The notes beneath the pieces were generated by a model, which searched no databases, was not told where the DNA came from, and was given only the letters and a program-made list of their open reading frames with translations. Shown piece after piece: positions 22,372 to 30,308 of a stretch of 35,702 bases of DNA. The translations under genes and the position numbers were made by a program. The stretch comes from Clostridia bacterium (GTDB taxonomy: Bacteria; Bacillota_A; Clostridia; Christensenellales; Aristaeellaceae): contig JAFXSH010000134.1 in NCBI GenBank assembly GCA_017525805.1, positions 1-35,702 of the forward strand, written 5' to 3'. Every line of letters starts with the position of its first letter. Position 1 is the stretch's first letter.

Positions 22372-23770
22372 CGAAGCGCTCCTCTCCGCCCTGCCGCCGT
22401 CCGGTCATATACAGGCCCAATTCCTTTTCCGTGGTTACGGAGGGGTCAAATTCCCCGGTGATTTCGCCCTGATACAAGGTCAGCACCCGATCCCCCGCCA
22501 GCAGCGCTTCCCGGGCGTCCGAGGTGAAAAGCACCACCGCCCGCCTTTCATCCCGCAGGGTGATCAGGCGGTTCCAAATATCCCGGGCCGCGTTCTCTGA
22601 AAGGCCCTGGGTCGGGTCCAGCACCGCCAGGGCGTGTATATTCCCGTCCGTTTCCCGTGTCAGGGCGCAGCGCCGCCTGTTTTCGGAGGTTTCTTCCTCT
22701 CCCCGCCGAATACTCAGCCAGGTCATGGCGTCCTCGGCGTAGCGGCCCATTTCGCCCTTGCGAAGAAACCCGCTTTCCTGAAACGCCGGCTCCCTGTACC
22801 GGCGCAGGGCCATGCTTTCTCCCATCGAAACGTTGCCCAGAGGGAAGCCATAATCCATTGCAGGCCCCGGCACGCAGGCAATGCCCGCCCGCACGCGCTC
22901 CCGCACAGAATAATCGTTGATTTCCCGCCCGTTCAGCCGAAAACGCCCCCCGGAAAGGGGCAGCGCGCCGGTCAGAGCGTCCAGCAAAGCCTGCTTGCCG
23001 CTGCCGGGCAGACCCGCGATTGCTAAAATCTCCCCCGTCCGGGCTTCAAAAGAAACGTCCTTTAAACCGTTGCCCGTTATATTCCTCGCTTCCAGCACCA
23101 CGCTGCCCACGGCGATGTCCAGCCGATCCGGGGGCGTGTCGTCCGGTTCCGGGGAAAGAACGTCGCGGGCGTCCGCCAAGGCGGCGGCATAGTTACGGCA
23201 GGTAAGCATCAGCACGATTTTCCCCTGCTGGCAGGCTTTGCGCATTCCCGCCGCCAGCGTTTCCAATTCCAGGGGCGTCAGGGCCGCTTCCGGCTGGCAC
23301 AGCACAAGGATTTCGCTATTCCGCAGCAGGGCCAGCAGGATTTCGCCCCGATACCGATCCCCGGCGGAAAGATTTCCGGCGGGCTCGATCAAATCCACGG
23401 AAAACCCGTATGCTTCGCACAGGGCTTCGGCCTTTTCCCGTGCTCTTTTCCTGCCGCCTAACATGCCGGGCAGCAGCCGGATATGATCCGTAAGATTCAG
23501 ATTCGGAGCCAGAGCGCTTTCCGGCGCAACCACGGAAACGCCCCTTTTCAGCGCGGCCCTGGGCGAACGGGGAAAAAAAGGCTTCCCGTGAAGTGTATAT
23601 TTCGCTCCACCGTCGCGGGAAAAGCCCCCCAGCCCACCCGAAAGGAGCGCGCAAAGAGACGGCTCCGTCAGCGCGGCACGGAATTCTCCCGCACGCGCTT
23701 TCAGCGAGCCTTCTCCGTTCCCTTCCGAGGGAATATGCTCAATTTCAAGGGCGTAATCTGTCATGGGCAA
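22361..23770 (-). CDS. Degenerate double ABC ATPase (nucleoside/sugar type)
   Basis: 469 aa, parallel to the canonical ATPase at 26216-27769 but eroded. In the first half the Walker A site is replaced by ALLSGGLGGF (residues 41-50, no lysine-serine pair) and Walker B reads ILVLCQPEAAL, with Cys158-Gln159 instead of Asp-Glu. The signature survives only as LSAGD. The second half keeps a full Walker A (GLPGSGKQ, 253-260) and a Walker B-like LAVLDPTQGLS, but the signature SGGNQQ is replaced by ALTRETDGN. The C-terminus RVLTLYQGEITGEFDPSVTTEKELGLYMTG, in parts, matches the family. TTG 23770, with AAGGA upstream, is the likely start. ATP hydrolysis would be impaired or confined to one composite site. 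Confidence 0.82.
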   Translation of the reverse strand: MPMTDYALEIEHIPSEGNGEGSLKARAGEFRAALTEPSLCALLSGGLGGFSRDGGAKYTLHGKPFFPRSPRAALKRGVSVVAPESALAPNLNLTDHIRLLPGMLGGRKRAREKAEALCEAYGFSVDLIEPAGNLSAGDRYRGEILLALLRNSEILVLCQPEAALTPLELETLAAGMRKACQQGKIVLMLTCRNYAAALADARDVLSPEPDDTPPDRLDIAVGSVVLEARNITGNGLKDVSFEARTGEILAIAGLPGSGKQALLDALTGALPLSGGRFRLNGREINDYSVRERVRAGIACVPGPAMDYGFPLGNVSMGESMALRRYREPAFQESGFLRKGEMGRYAEDAMTWLSIRRGEEETSENRRRCALTRETDGNIHALAVLDPTQGLSENAARDIWNRLITLRDERRAVVLFTSDAREALLAGDRVLTLYQGEITGEFDPSVTTEKELGLYMTGRRQGGEERFDEE

Positions 23771-23826
23771 AGCGTTTCCTTCTCCGTTCCCGATCCGCCG
23801 CGCGTCGCTTCGCGGTTTTCGCTTTC

Positions 23827-23855
23827 ATTATAAAGGAAACGGGAACGCTTGTCCA
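23827..23855 (-). promoter_or_regulatory. Sigma-A promoter of the degenerate ABC operon
   Basis: TGGACA (23850-23855) and TATAAT (23827-23832) on the minus strand, 17 bases apart. The -10 is perfect and the -35 has one mismatch. It lies between the terminator at 23889-23921 and the TTG start at 23770, so the second ABC set has its own transcription start. Confidence 0.78.
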
Positions 23856-23888
23856 GCGGGAAAACGCCATGCTTTTTGTTTTTACACA

Positions 23889-23921
23889 CAAAAAAGGACG
23901 CGCTCCCGCGGGAGAGCGTCC
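23889..23921 (-). terminator. Rho-independent terminator of the bmp ABC operon
   Basis: On the minus strand a GC-rich hairpin (GGACGCTCTCCCGCGGGAGC, then GCGTCC; 23896-23921) is followed directly by seven U residues (23889-23895). It lies 14 bases after the stop of the last canonical permease gene. Confidence 0.9.
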
Positions 23922-23934
23922 ATGAAAAGCCGCG

Positions 23935-24963
23935 TTACCGCATACCCTGATCGTAGGGAATGCCCTCCGCCTTGGGCGCCCGGGAGCTCTTGGACGTAAA
24001 GGCCAGCACCACCAGGGTAACCACATAGGGGAACATGCGGTAAATATTTGTGTTGATGTTCAGCTCCTTGAGCATATACACGCCGTCTCCGTTGATGTCC
24101 AGGGTGGAATAGGAAGCGGCGATGCATTTGAAGAGCCCGAACAGCAGGGCCGCGCCGCAGATATTCAGCGGTTTCCAGTTGCCGAAGATCATCACGGCCA
24201 GGGCCAGGAAGCCGAAGCCCGCCACATCGCCGTTGGCGGAGCAATTGGCGGTGGTGAGCACGTACACAAAGCCGCCCATGCCCGCCAGCGCCCCGGAAAT
24301 CACGGTGCCCGCGTAGCGCATCCTGATCACGTTGATGCCCAAAGAAGCGGATGCCTGGGGGTTTTCACCGCAGGACCGCAGGCGCATGCCGAACCGGGTC
24401 TTATACAGGATGATGGACATGATGACGAACACCAGGATGCAGATATAGGTGGCCACATAGACCTTATCCACGAAGGTAGAGCCGAAGAAGCCCATTTCCT
24501 CCTTGCGGCCGTAGCCGAACATGGATTTCTTCAGCATGAACCAGTCGGCCGCGCCGTTGCTGATATTCAGTGTGTTCTGGTTGGCGATCATGCGGATGAA
24601 GAACAGCACCACGGCCGGGGCCAGCAGATTCAGCGCCGTGCCGCCGATGGTCTGATCCGCCTTCAAATTGATGGCGGCGAAGGCCAGCAGCAGGCTGAAC
24701 AGCGCGCCCATGGCGGCGGCGAACAGCATCGCCAGGAAGCCGAAGCTCTGCAAGGCGAAAACGTTTTTGGCCTGATAGGCCTCCGCGAACCAGCCCCATT
24801 CCTGCACCGTGCGCACGAACAGCACGCCCATGAACGCGCCGAAGATCATGATGCCTTCCAGGGCCAGGTTGATGATGCCGCTGCGCTCCGCAAAGACGCC
24901 CGCCAGGGCCACCAGCATCAGCGGTACCGCGTAAATCAGCGTTTGACGAATCAAAAACGGCAT
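23935..24963 (-). CDS. Nucleoside ABC transporter permease (YufQ/NupC type)
   Basis: 342 aa membrane protein of the BPD_transp_2 family, about nine to ten segments. RSGIINLALEGIMIFGAF at residues 27-44 is the typical N-terminal motif of the second permease of Bmp-linked nucleoside or nucleobase importers. Another conserved stretch is TRFGMRLRSCGENPQAS..GI, followed by a second glycine-rich helix ALAGMGGFVY. It forms the channel together with the preceding permease. Its ATG overlaps the upstream stop (TAATG). It is followed by a terminator and ends the canonical operon. Confidence 0.92.
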   Translation of the reverse strand: MPFLIRQTLIYAVPLMLVALAGVFAERSGIINLALEGIMIFGAFMGVLFVRTVQEWGWFAEAYQAKNVFALQSFGFLAMLFAAAMGALFSLLLAFAAINLKADQTIGGTALNLLAPAVVLFFIRMIANQNTLNISNGAADWFMLKKSMFGYGRKEEMGFFGSTFVDKVYVATYICILVFVIMSIILYKTRFGMRLRSCGENPQASASLGINVIRMRYAGTVISGALAGMGGFVYVLTTANCSANGDVAGFGFLALAVMIFGNWKPLNICGAALLFGLFKCIAASYSTLDINGDGVYMLKELNINTNIYRMFPYVVTLVVLAFTSKSSRAPKAEGIPYDQGMR

Positions 24964-26219
24964 TACTTGTTCACCGCCTTTCTGCTGCGCAGCTTCCCGA
25001 TCCAGGTCTTGATCACCAGCATGAACGCGGACAGATACACGATCACGGCGATGATCACGTTGGTGATGTACTCGTTGTACGCCGTCAGTTCCGTCAGCTT
25101 CTGGCCGCAGATTTGCAGCATGGACATAAAGACCGCCGAGAAGATCACGCCCAGGGGATTGTTGATGGCCAGCAATGCCACCGGGATGCCGTTGAACCCT
25201 TCCGAGGGCAGGGACTGATAGGTGTTCCAGAAGAATTCCGTATTGCCGGACAGATAGTACAGCGCGCCGCCGCCCGCGGCCAAAGCGCCCGCCAAAGCCA
25301 TGGTGAGCACGATGTTCCGCCGATCCTGAATGCCCGCGTACCGGGCGGCGTAGCGGTTGGCGCCGCAGGCCTTGAGTTCATACCCCAGGGTGGTTTTCGC
25401 CAGCACGATGTAAATGACGACGGCAATGAGAATGGCCACCAGGATGCCGCCGTTGACTTGACTGCCGGAGAACAGCTGATCCAGGCCCAGCTTGGCCGTT
25501 GCTACGCCGCCCCGGGTGGCCACCACCTGGGCGCCCTCGGGCACGTTCGCGCCCACCGTCTGCCGGACGCCGTCGATGATCACGTCGTTCATCACCGTGG
25601 AGGTTTTGTAAATGTAACTGGACTTGGTGCCCTCCAGCACGTTTTTCAGGTTGCTCACGTCGAACAGCCAGGTGACCATGTTGGCGGCGATCCAGTTGGT
25701 CATGATGCAGGCCAGCACTTCGTTGATATTCAGGTAAGCCTTGAGCAGGCCGGGAATAGCGCCCCACAGCGCGCCCGCCATCATGCCGGCCAGGAACGCC
25801 GCCAGCCACACCAGCCACACAGGCAAAACATTGGTGGGAACGGACAGGGACACATACAGGCTGGCCGCGGTACCCGCCAGATACTGGCCCGCCGCGCCGA
25901 TGTTGAACAGGCCCGCCTTGTTGCCCAGGGCCACGGAAAGGCCCGTCATGATCAGGGGTACGGCCCGGAACAGCATGTTGCCGAAGGAGGCGGGATTAAA
26001 GCCGAAAACCAGGCTGCCCGCCGTGTCGCGGCCCTTGGCGAACAGGCCGGCCACCACCAGGCGGATGCCCTCCAGCGCGCCGCCTATGCCTAAGGTGGGG
26101 GTGGTCAGGCCCACGATCAGAATGACCAGGCCGCCCGCCAGCATGCCGATCAGGATGGCGACCAGGGACGCCAGCACGCTGCGGGTGCCGGCCTTATCCC
26201 AGAAAGATTCTTTCTTCAT
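24963..26219 (-). CDS. Nucleoside ABC transporter permease (YufP/NupB type)
   Basis: 418 aa membrane protein of the BPD_transp_2 family. AVPLIMTGLSVALGNKAGLFN (in part) and GALWGAIPGLLKAYLNINEV are characteristic of the first permease of Bmp-type nucleoside importers. A hydrophilic insert of about 60 residues (roughly 195-255, containing SYIYKTSTVMND and VATRGGVATAKLG) probably faces outward. The motif ACGANRYAARYAGI precedes the coupling region. AGGAGG lies ten bases before ATG 26219, which overlaps the ATPase stop (ATGA). Confidence 0.92.
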   Translation of the reverse strand: MKKESFWDKAGTRSVLASLVAILIGMLAGGLVILIVGLTTPTLGIGGALEGIRLVVAGLFAKGRDTAGSLVFGFNPASFGNMLFRAVPLIMTGLSVALGNKAGLFNIGAAGQYLAGTAASLYVSLSVPTNVLPVWLVWLAAFLAGMMAGALWGAIPGLLKAYLNINEVLACIMTNWIAANMVTWLFDVSNLKNVLEGTKSSYIYKTSTVMNDVIIDGVRQTVGANVPEGAQVVATRGGVATAKLGLDQLFSGSQVNGGILVAILIAVVIYIVLAKTTLGYELKACGANRYAARYAGIQDRRNIVLTMALAGALAAGGGALYYLSGNTEFFWNTYQSLPSEGFNGIPVALLAINNPLGVIFSAVFMSMLQICGQKLTELTAYNEYITNVIIAVIVYLSAFMLVIKTWIGKLRSRKAVNK

Positions 26220-27769
26220 GCGCTCGCCTCCTTCCCCGGCTGCTGCCGCTTCGCGCCCGCCATATATAGGCCCAGTTCCTCCACCGTGGTCTTCTTGGGA
26301 TCCAGCTCGCCCACGATCTCGCCTTCATACATGACCAGGATCCGGTCGGACAGGTTCATGACCTCATCCAATTCTAAGCTTACCAGCAGCACCGCTTTGC
26401 CCGCGTCCCGCTGGGCCACGATCTGCTTGTGAATATTTTCGATAGCGCCCACATCCAGGCCGCGGGTGGGCTGAACGGCCATCAGCAGCGGCAGGTCCCG
26501 GTCGATTTCCCGGCCTACGATGGCCTTCTGCTGGTTGCCGCCGGACATGGAACGGGCGATGGTGACGGGCCCCTGGCCGGAACGCACGTCGTATTCCTCG
26601 ATGAGCCGTTCGGCGTACTTGCGCACTTCCCCGAATTTGATAAAGCCCATCTTCTGGAAACGCGGTTCCTCATAGGATTGCAGCACCATGTTCTGTTCCA
26701 GCGTGTAATCCAGCACCAGTCCGTGCTTGTGCCGGTCCTCGGGGATATGGCTGATACCCGCCTCGCTGCGCTTACGGATGGGCGCGTGGGTTATATCCAC
26801 GCCGCCCAATTCGATTTTGCCGCCGGTGCACTTTTCCAGGCCGGACAAGCCGAACACCAATTCCGACTGCCCGTTGCCGTCGATGCCCGCGATGCAGACG
26901 ATTTCTCCCTTCCGCACCTCGAAGCTGACGCCCTTCACGGCGTCGTGCTTGTACAGCCGGGACGCCACGCGCAGGTCTTTTACCTTCAGCACCGTTTCCC
27001 CCGGGTTCGCGGGCGCTTTGTCCACCACCAGCTGCACGTCGTGGCCCACCATCATGCGGCTCAGCTCCACGGTGGTGGTTTCGCTGGTGTTCACGGTGCC
27101 GATATAGCGGCCCTTGCGCAGCACGCTGACCCGATCGGATACCTCCATGATCTCGTTCAGCTTATGGGAGATGAAGAGGATGGATTTTCCTTCCTTAGCC
27201 AGCCCCTTCATGATCTGCATGAGCTCGGTGATTTCCTGGGGCGTCAGCACGGCGGTGGGTTCGTCGAAAATCAGCACCTCGTTATCCCGGTACAGCATTT
27301 TCAGGATCTCCACCCGCTGCTGCATGCCCACGGTGATATCCTCCACTTTGGCGTCCAGATCCACCGCCAGCCCGTAGCGGTTGGACAGTTCCTCAATCTT
27401 TTTCCGGGCCTCCTTGCGCTGTACGAAGCCCAGCTTGGTGTCCTCCGCCCCCAAAATGATATTGTCCAGCACGGTAAACACTTCGATCAGCTTAAAATGC
27501 TGGTGCACCATGCCGATATGCAGCGCGGTGGCGTCGTTGGGGTTGTTGATCCTGACCGGCTTGCCGTCCTTGCGGATCTCACCCTCCTCCGGCTGGTACA
27601 GGCCGAACAGCACGCTCATCAGCGTGGATTTCCCCGCGCCGTTTTCCCCCAGCAGGGCGTGGATCTCTCCCCGCCGCAATTGCAGGGTAATATCGTCGTT
27701 GGCCTTGATCCCCGGGAATACCTTGGTAATATGCAGCATTTCGATCACATAATCGTTCTCGTGATCCAA
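26216..27769 (-). CDS. Nucleoside ABC transporter ATP-binding protein (YufO/NupA type)
   Basis: 517 aa with two fused nucleotide-binding domains, as in the sugar/nucleoside (CUT2-like) group. The first domain is complete: GENGAGKST, signature VGMQQRVEI, Walker B VLIFDEPTAVLTPQE. The second has the usual deviant Walker A GIDGNGQSE, with signature SGGNQQKAIV and Walker B-like LLMAVQPTRGLD. It energises import by the two following permeases. The likely start is TTG 27769, preceded by GGGGGTGA. An internal ATG at 27739 has a poor ribosome site. A terminator-like hairpin separates it from the upstream binding-protein gene, which would reduce its expression relative to bmpA. Confidence 0.93.
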   Translation of the reverse strand: MDHENDYVIEMLHITKVFPGIKANDDITLQLRRGEIHALLGENGAGKSTLMSVLFGLYQPEEGEIRKDGKPVRINNPNDATALHIGMVHQHFKLIEVFTVLDNIILGAEDTKLGFVQRKEARKKIEELSNRYGLAVDLDAKVEDITVGMQQRVEILKMLYRDNEVLIFDEPTAVLTPQEITELMQIMKGLAKEGKSILFISHKLNEIMEVSDRVSVLRKGRYIGTVNTSETTTVELSRMMVGHDVQLVVDKAPANPGETVLKVKDLRVASRLYKHDAVKGVSFEVRKGEIVCIAGIDGNGQSELVFGLSGLEKCTGGKIELGGVDITHAPIRKRSEAGISHIPEDRHKHGLVLDYTLEQNMVLQSYEEPRFQKMGFIKFGEVRKYAERLIEEYDVRSGQGPVTIARSMSGGNQQKAIVGREIDRDLPLLMAVQPTRGLDVGAIENIHKQIVAQRDAGKAVLLVSLELDEVMNLSDRILVMYEGEIVGELDPKKTTVEELGLYMAGAKRQQPGKEASA

Positions 27770-27822
27770 AGCGCCGTCACCCCCTGTTCATCATGCCGCA
27801 ATTGGTTTGTCTGCGGATTACA

Positions 27823-27854
27823 GAAAAACAGGAAGGGCCCGAGGCCCTCCCTGT
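27823..27854 (-). terminator. Intra-operon terminator after the bmpA-like gene
   Basis: On the minus strand ACAGGGAGGGCC, a three-base loop, and GGCCCTTCCTGT form a 12-bp stem with one mismatch, followed by UUUUUC. It lies 16 bases after the stop of the binding-protein gene and before the ATPase start, a usual way to make more binding protein than transporter. Confidence 0.85.
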
Positions 27855-27869
27855 ATGAAATGTGCCGGA

Positions 27870-28970
27870 TTACTGGATATAATCCACATTCACGTTGCTC
27901 CAGGGGCCCTTCACATTGGGATCGCCCTCGGCAGCCTGATCGTCGATCACCAGCGCGCCGGACACGATATCGGCCATCATGGCGTCGTAATCGGCGGCGG
28001 TGAAGGTTTCCAGCTTGGAGGTTTCCATGGGCAGGCCAACGGCGTTCTGGGCGGCGCCCAAGGTGATGACGCCGGGTTCCCAGGTGCCGTCAAACACCTT
28101 GGCCAGCGCCTGATAAGCGCCTTCCTGCACACCCTTCAGGGCGGAGATGATCACGGTATCGGACAGGAAGGACTGGTCGCTGTCCACGCCGATCACAAAC
28201 GCGTCGTTGGCGGAGGCGGCGGCGGTGATGGAGTCAAACATGGGGCCGCCGCAGGCGAACACGATTTCTGTGCCGGTTTCGTACCAGCCGGAAATCAGGG
28301 TCTGCAGTTCGGCGGAAGCGGAGAAGGAGGCGCCATAAGCCCAGCTGAACTTGATTTCAACGTTCTTGCCCAGCTTCGCGGCCGCGTCGTTGGCACCCTG
28401 GATGAAGCCGTAGCCGTAACGGCAGCAGGCAGGATTGGTGCCGCCGCCGCCGCCGGAGAAGCCCAGCTTCTCAAAGCCATCGATGACCACGGAATAGCCG
28501 GCCAGATAGCCGCACTGCTCTTCCTTGTACACAACGCCCACTTCGTTGTCCAGGCCCATGGCCCAGCCGTCGATGAAGATGAACTTCACTTCGGGGAATT
28601 CCTTGGCGGCCTTTTCCAGCGCGGCGCCCTGCATGAAGCCGGCGCATACGATAGCCTTGGCGCCCGCGTTCGCGGCGGCCTTCATGGCGTCGTAGCGGTC
28701 GTCGTCGGTGGCGGCGTTGCCGTTGGCGGGCTTGTAATACTTGTAGCTCAGGCCGTTGTCATAAGCGTAGAGCTTCACACCGTTCCAGGTGCCTTCGTTG
28801 AAGGACTTATCCTTCAGGTCGCCCACGTCGGTGACGAACGCGATTTCGTATTTGCCGTCGGCGGACGTCATGTTGTCTTCGATTTCATCGGGTTTGGCAG
28901 TCTCGGCCAGGACACTCACGGTGCCTAAGCACAGAGCCAGCGCCAGCAAGAGAGCAACGATCTTCTTCAT
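27870..28970 (-). CDS. BMP-family substrate-binding protein
   Basis: 366 aa extracellular binding protein of the Bmp/PnrA family (PF02608), which captures purine nucleosides or related compounds for the adjacent importer. After the signal segment (MKKIVALLLALALCLG) the mature protein opens with YEIAFVTDVGDLKDKSFNEGTW (in parts), the family's hallmark. Later FIFIDGW and VGVVYKEEQCGYLAGY follow, and the conserved acidic IGVDSDQSFL. The start is ATG 28970, with GGGAGG eight bases upstream. The longer frame from 29015 would cross the promoter. No canonical lipobox is seen: LALC lacks a small residue before the cysteine, and VLA-E could be a type I cleavage site. It is the first gene of the operon. 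Confidence 0.94.
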   Translation of the reverse strand: MKKIVALLLALALCLGTVSVLAETAKPDEIEDNMTSADGKYEIAFVTDVGDLKDKSFNEGTWNGVKLYAYDNGLSYKYYKPANGNAATDDDRYDAMKAAANAGAKAIVCAGFMQGAALEKAAKEFPEVKFIFIDGWAMGLDNEVGVVYKEEQCGYLAGYSVVIDGFEKLGFSGGGGGTNPACCRYGYGFIQGANDAAAKLGKNVEIKFSWAYGASFSASAELQTLISGWYETGTEIVFACGGPMFDSITAAASANDAFVIGVDSDQSFLSDTVIISALKGVQEGAYQALAKVFDGTWEPGVITLGAAQNAVGLPMETSKLETFTAADYDAMMADIVSGALVIDDQAAEGDPNVKGPWSNVNVDYIQ

Positions 28971-29023
28971 GAATTGTGCCTCCCATATTATAATGTAGAC
29001 GGCCCCACAGGTCATCTGTCGGT

Positions 29024-29052
29024 ATTATACCAGAAAAAGCGCCCATATGCAA
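29024..29052 (-). promoter_or_regulatory. Sigma-A promoter of the bmp ABC operon
   Basis: TTGCAT (29047-29052) and TATAAT (29024-29029) on the minus strand with 17 bases between. The 5' leader to ATG 28970 is only about 45 bases, too short for a purine riboswitch. Confidence 0.78.
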
Positions 29053-29145
29053 TCCGGATGAAAAAAAGAATCGAAATTTAAGATTTTCTTAAAACCTTGT
29101 GAAAATACGAAAAACGGAAAGAGATGCCGTTTCTGATTCAAAAAC

Positions 29146-29174
29146 TTGAATATTATCAGCAAATGTGATATAAA
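29146..29174 (+). promoter_or_regulatory. Promoter of the LOR/SDH-type gene
   Basis: TTGAAT (29146-29151) and TATAAA (29169-29174) with a 17-base spacer, 40 bases before ATG 29215. It is divergent from the bmp promoter, with about 90 bases between the two -35 elements. Confidence 0.6.
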
Positions 29175-29214
29175 CGGAAGCGGTTTTTCATCTACACCGA
29201 AGGAGGAGTTTTTC

Positions 29215-30303
29215 ATGACCTTTTCACTGGACCCGTATATGCCCCCGGATTTTCAGAACGAGCGGTTTCTTGCCGCGCCCTCCGTCCGGATGGAACCCGC
29301 CCCCAAGGACGGCGTAGCGCCGGAGGGATATCACGCCATGAGCATTTTCCCCGAGTATTTCAAAATCGGTGGGCAATGGCTGCTGGCGGAGGAAAGCCGT
29401 ATGGACTGCGTGCCGGTATTTGAGGATGGGAAAATAGCGGTGCGGGAATTCCGCAATTTGAAGCAGGGCGACCGGGTGATCTGCGGCCGGACGGAAAACT
29501 GTGAAGAAGGTATTTTCGTTTATCCCCAGGGCTTTGACGAACCCAGCGAAGCGCGGGAGACCTTTGCTTTCCGCCAGGGCCATACCCGGGAAAGCTCTTT
29601 CAGCCGGGATTACGACGAACTGTACGATCTGCTGCGGTATGAGCGCGACCATGGGAACATCCTGTGGGTGATGGGCCCGGCGTTTTCCTTTGACCACGAC
29701 GCGCGGAACGCTTTTTCCCGGATCGTGGCAGGGGGCTTTGCCCATGCCGTGCTGGCAGGCAACGCCCTGGCCACCCACGATCTGGAGGGAGCGTATTTGG
29801 GCACGGCGCTGGGACAGGATATCTATACGCAAAAGCACAGGCCTAACGGCCATTACAACCATTTGGACACCCTGAACCGGGTCCGCTATCACGGCTCCAT
29901 CCAGCGCTTTATGGAGGCGGAGCACATCGACAACGGCATCATTCACAGCTGCGAAAAATACGGCGTGCCCTACGTGCTGGCAGGTTCCATCCGGGACGAC
30001 GGCCCTCTGCCCTGCGTGTACGGCGACGTGTACAAGGCCCAGGACGCCATGCGCGCCTACGTTAAAAAGGCCACCACCGTCATCTGTATGGCCACTATGC
30101 TTCATTCCATCGCCGTAGGGAATATGACGCCCTCTTACCGCGTACTGCCCGACGGCATGGTGCGGAAGGTGTATTTTTACTGCGTGGACATTTCAGAATT
30201 TATGGTGAACAAGCTGACGGACCGGGGCAGCCTCACTTCCCGCGGCATCGTCACCAACGCCCAGGATTTTATCGTGAATATCGCCAACGGACTGGGAGTA
30301 TAA
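29215..30303 (+). CDS. LOR/SDH-type protein, ornithine cyclodeaminase-like
   Basis: 362 aa, the only confident complete plus-strand gene. The N-terminal 100 residues (PPDFQNERFLAAP, EGYHAMSIFPEYFKI, RMDCVPV) match the LOR/SDH bifunctional enzyme conserved region (PF04455). The remainder contains a nucleotide-binding fold like that of the TIGR00300 group: ILWVMGPAFSFDHDAR, VLAGNALATHDLEGAYLG, LAGSIRDDGPLP, ATMLHSIAVGNMTPSYRV. Related domains form the ornithine cyclodeaminase part of cyanobacterial AgrE/ArgZ and the archaeal enzyme that makes proline from ornithine, so a role in ornithine/arginine breakdown is plausible but not proven. The start is ATG 29215 with AGGAGG six to eight bases upstream. 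Its stop lies six bases from the stop of the convergent gene. Confidence 0.85.
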   Translation: MTFSLDPYMPPDFQNERFLAAPSVRMEPAPKDGVAPEGYHAMSIFPEYFKIGGQWLLAEESRMDCVPVFEDGKIAVREFRNLKQGDRVICGRTENCEEGIFVYPQGFDEPSEARETFAFRQGHTRESSFSRDYDELYDLLRYERDHGNILWVMGPAFSFDHDARNAFSRIVAGGFAHAVLAGNALATHDLEGAYLGTALGQDIYTQKHRPNGHYNHLDTLNRVRYHGSIQRFMEAEHIDNGIIHSCEKYGVPYVLAGSIRDDGPLPCVYGDVYKAQDAMRAYVKKATTVICMATMLHSIAVGNMTPSYRVLPDGMVRKVYFYCVDISEFMVNKLTDRGSLTSRGIVTNAQDFIVNIANGLGV

Positions 30304-30308
30304 AGAAC

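Noticed and set aside
26429..28003. A 524-aa plus-strand open frame
   Set aside because: It is antisense to the canonical ABC ATPase gene with its Walker and signature motifs. Its translation is histidine/glycine-rich low-complexity sequence typical of antisense frames in GC-rich genes.
28971..29030. Purine riboswitch before the bmp operon
   Set aside because: The promoter at 29024-29052 leaves only about 45 bases of leader, too short for a purine aptamer, and no paired elements are seen.
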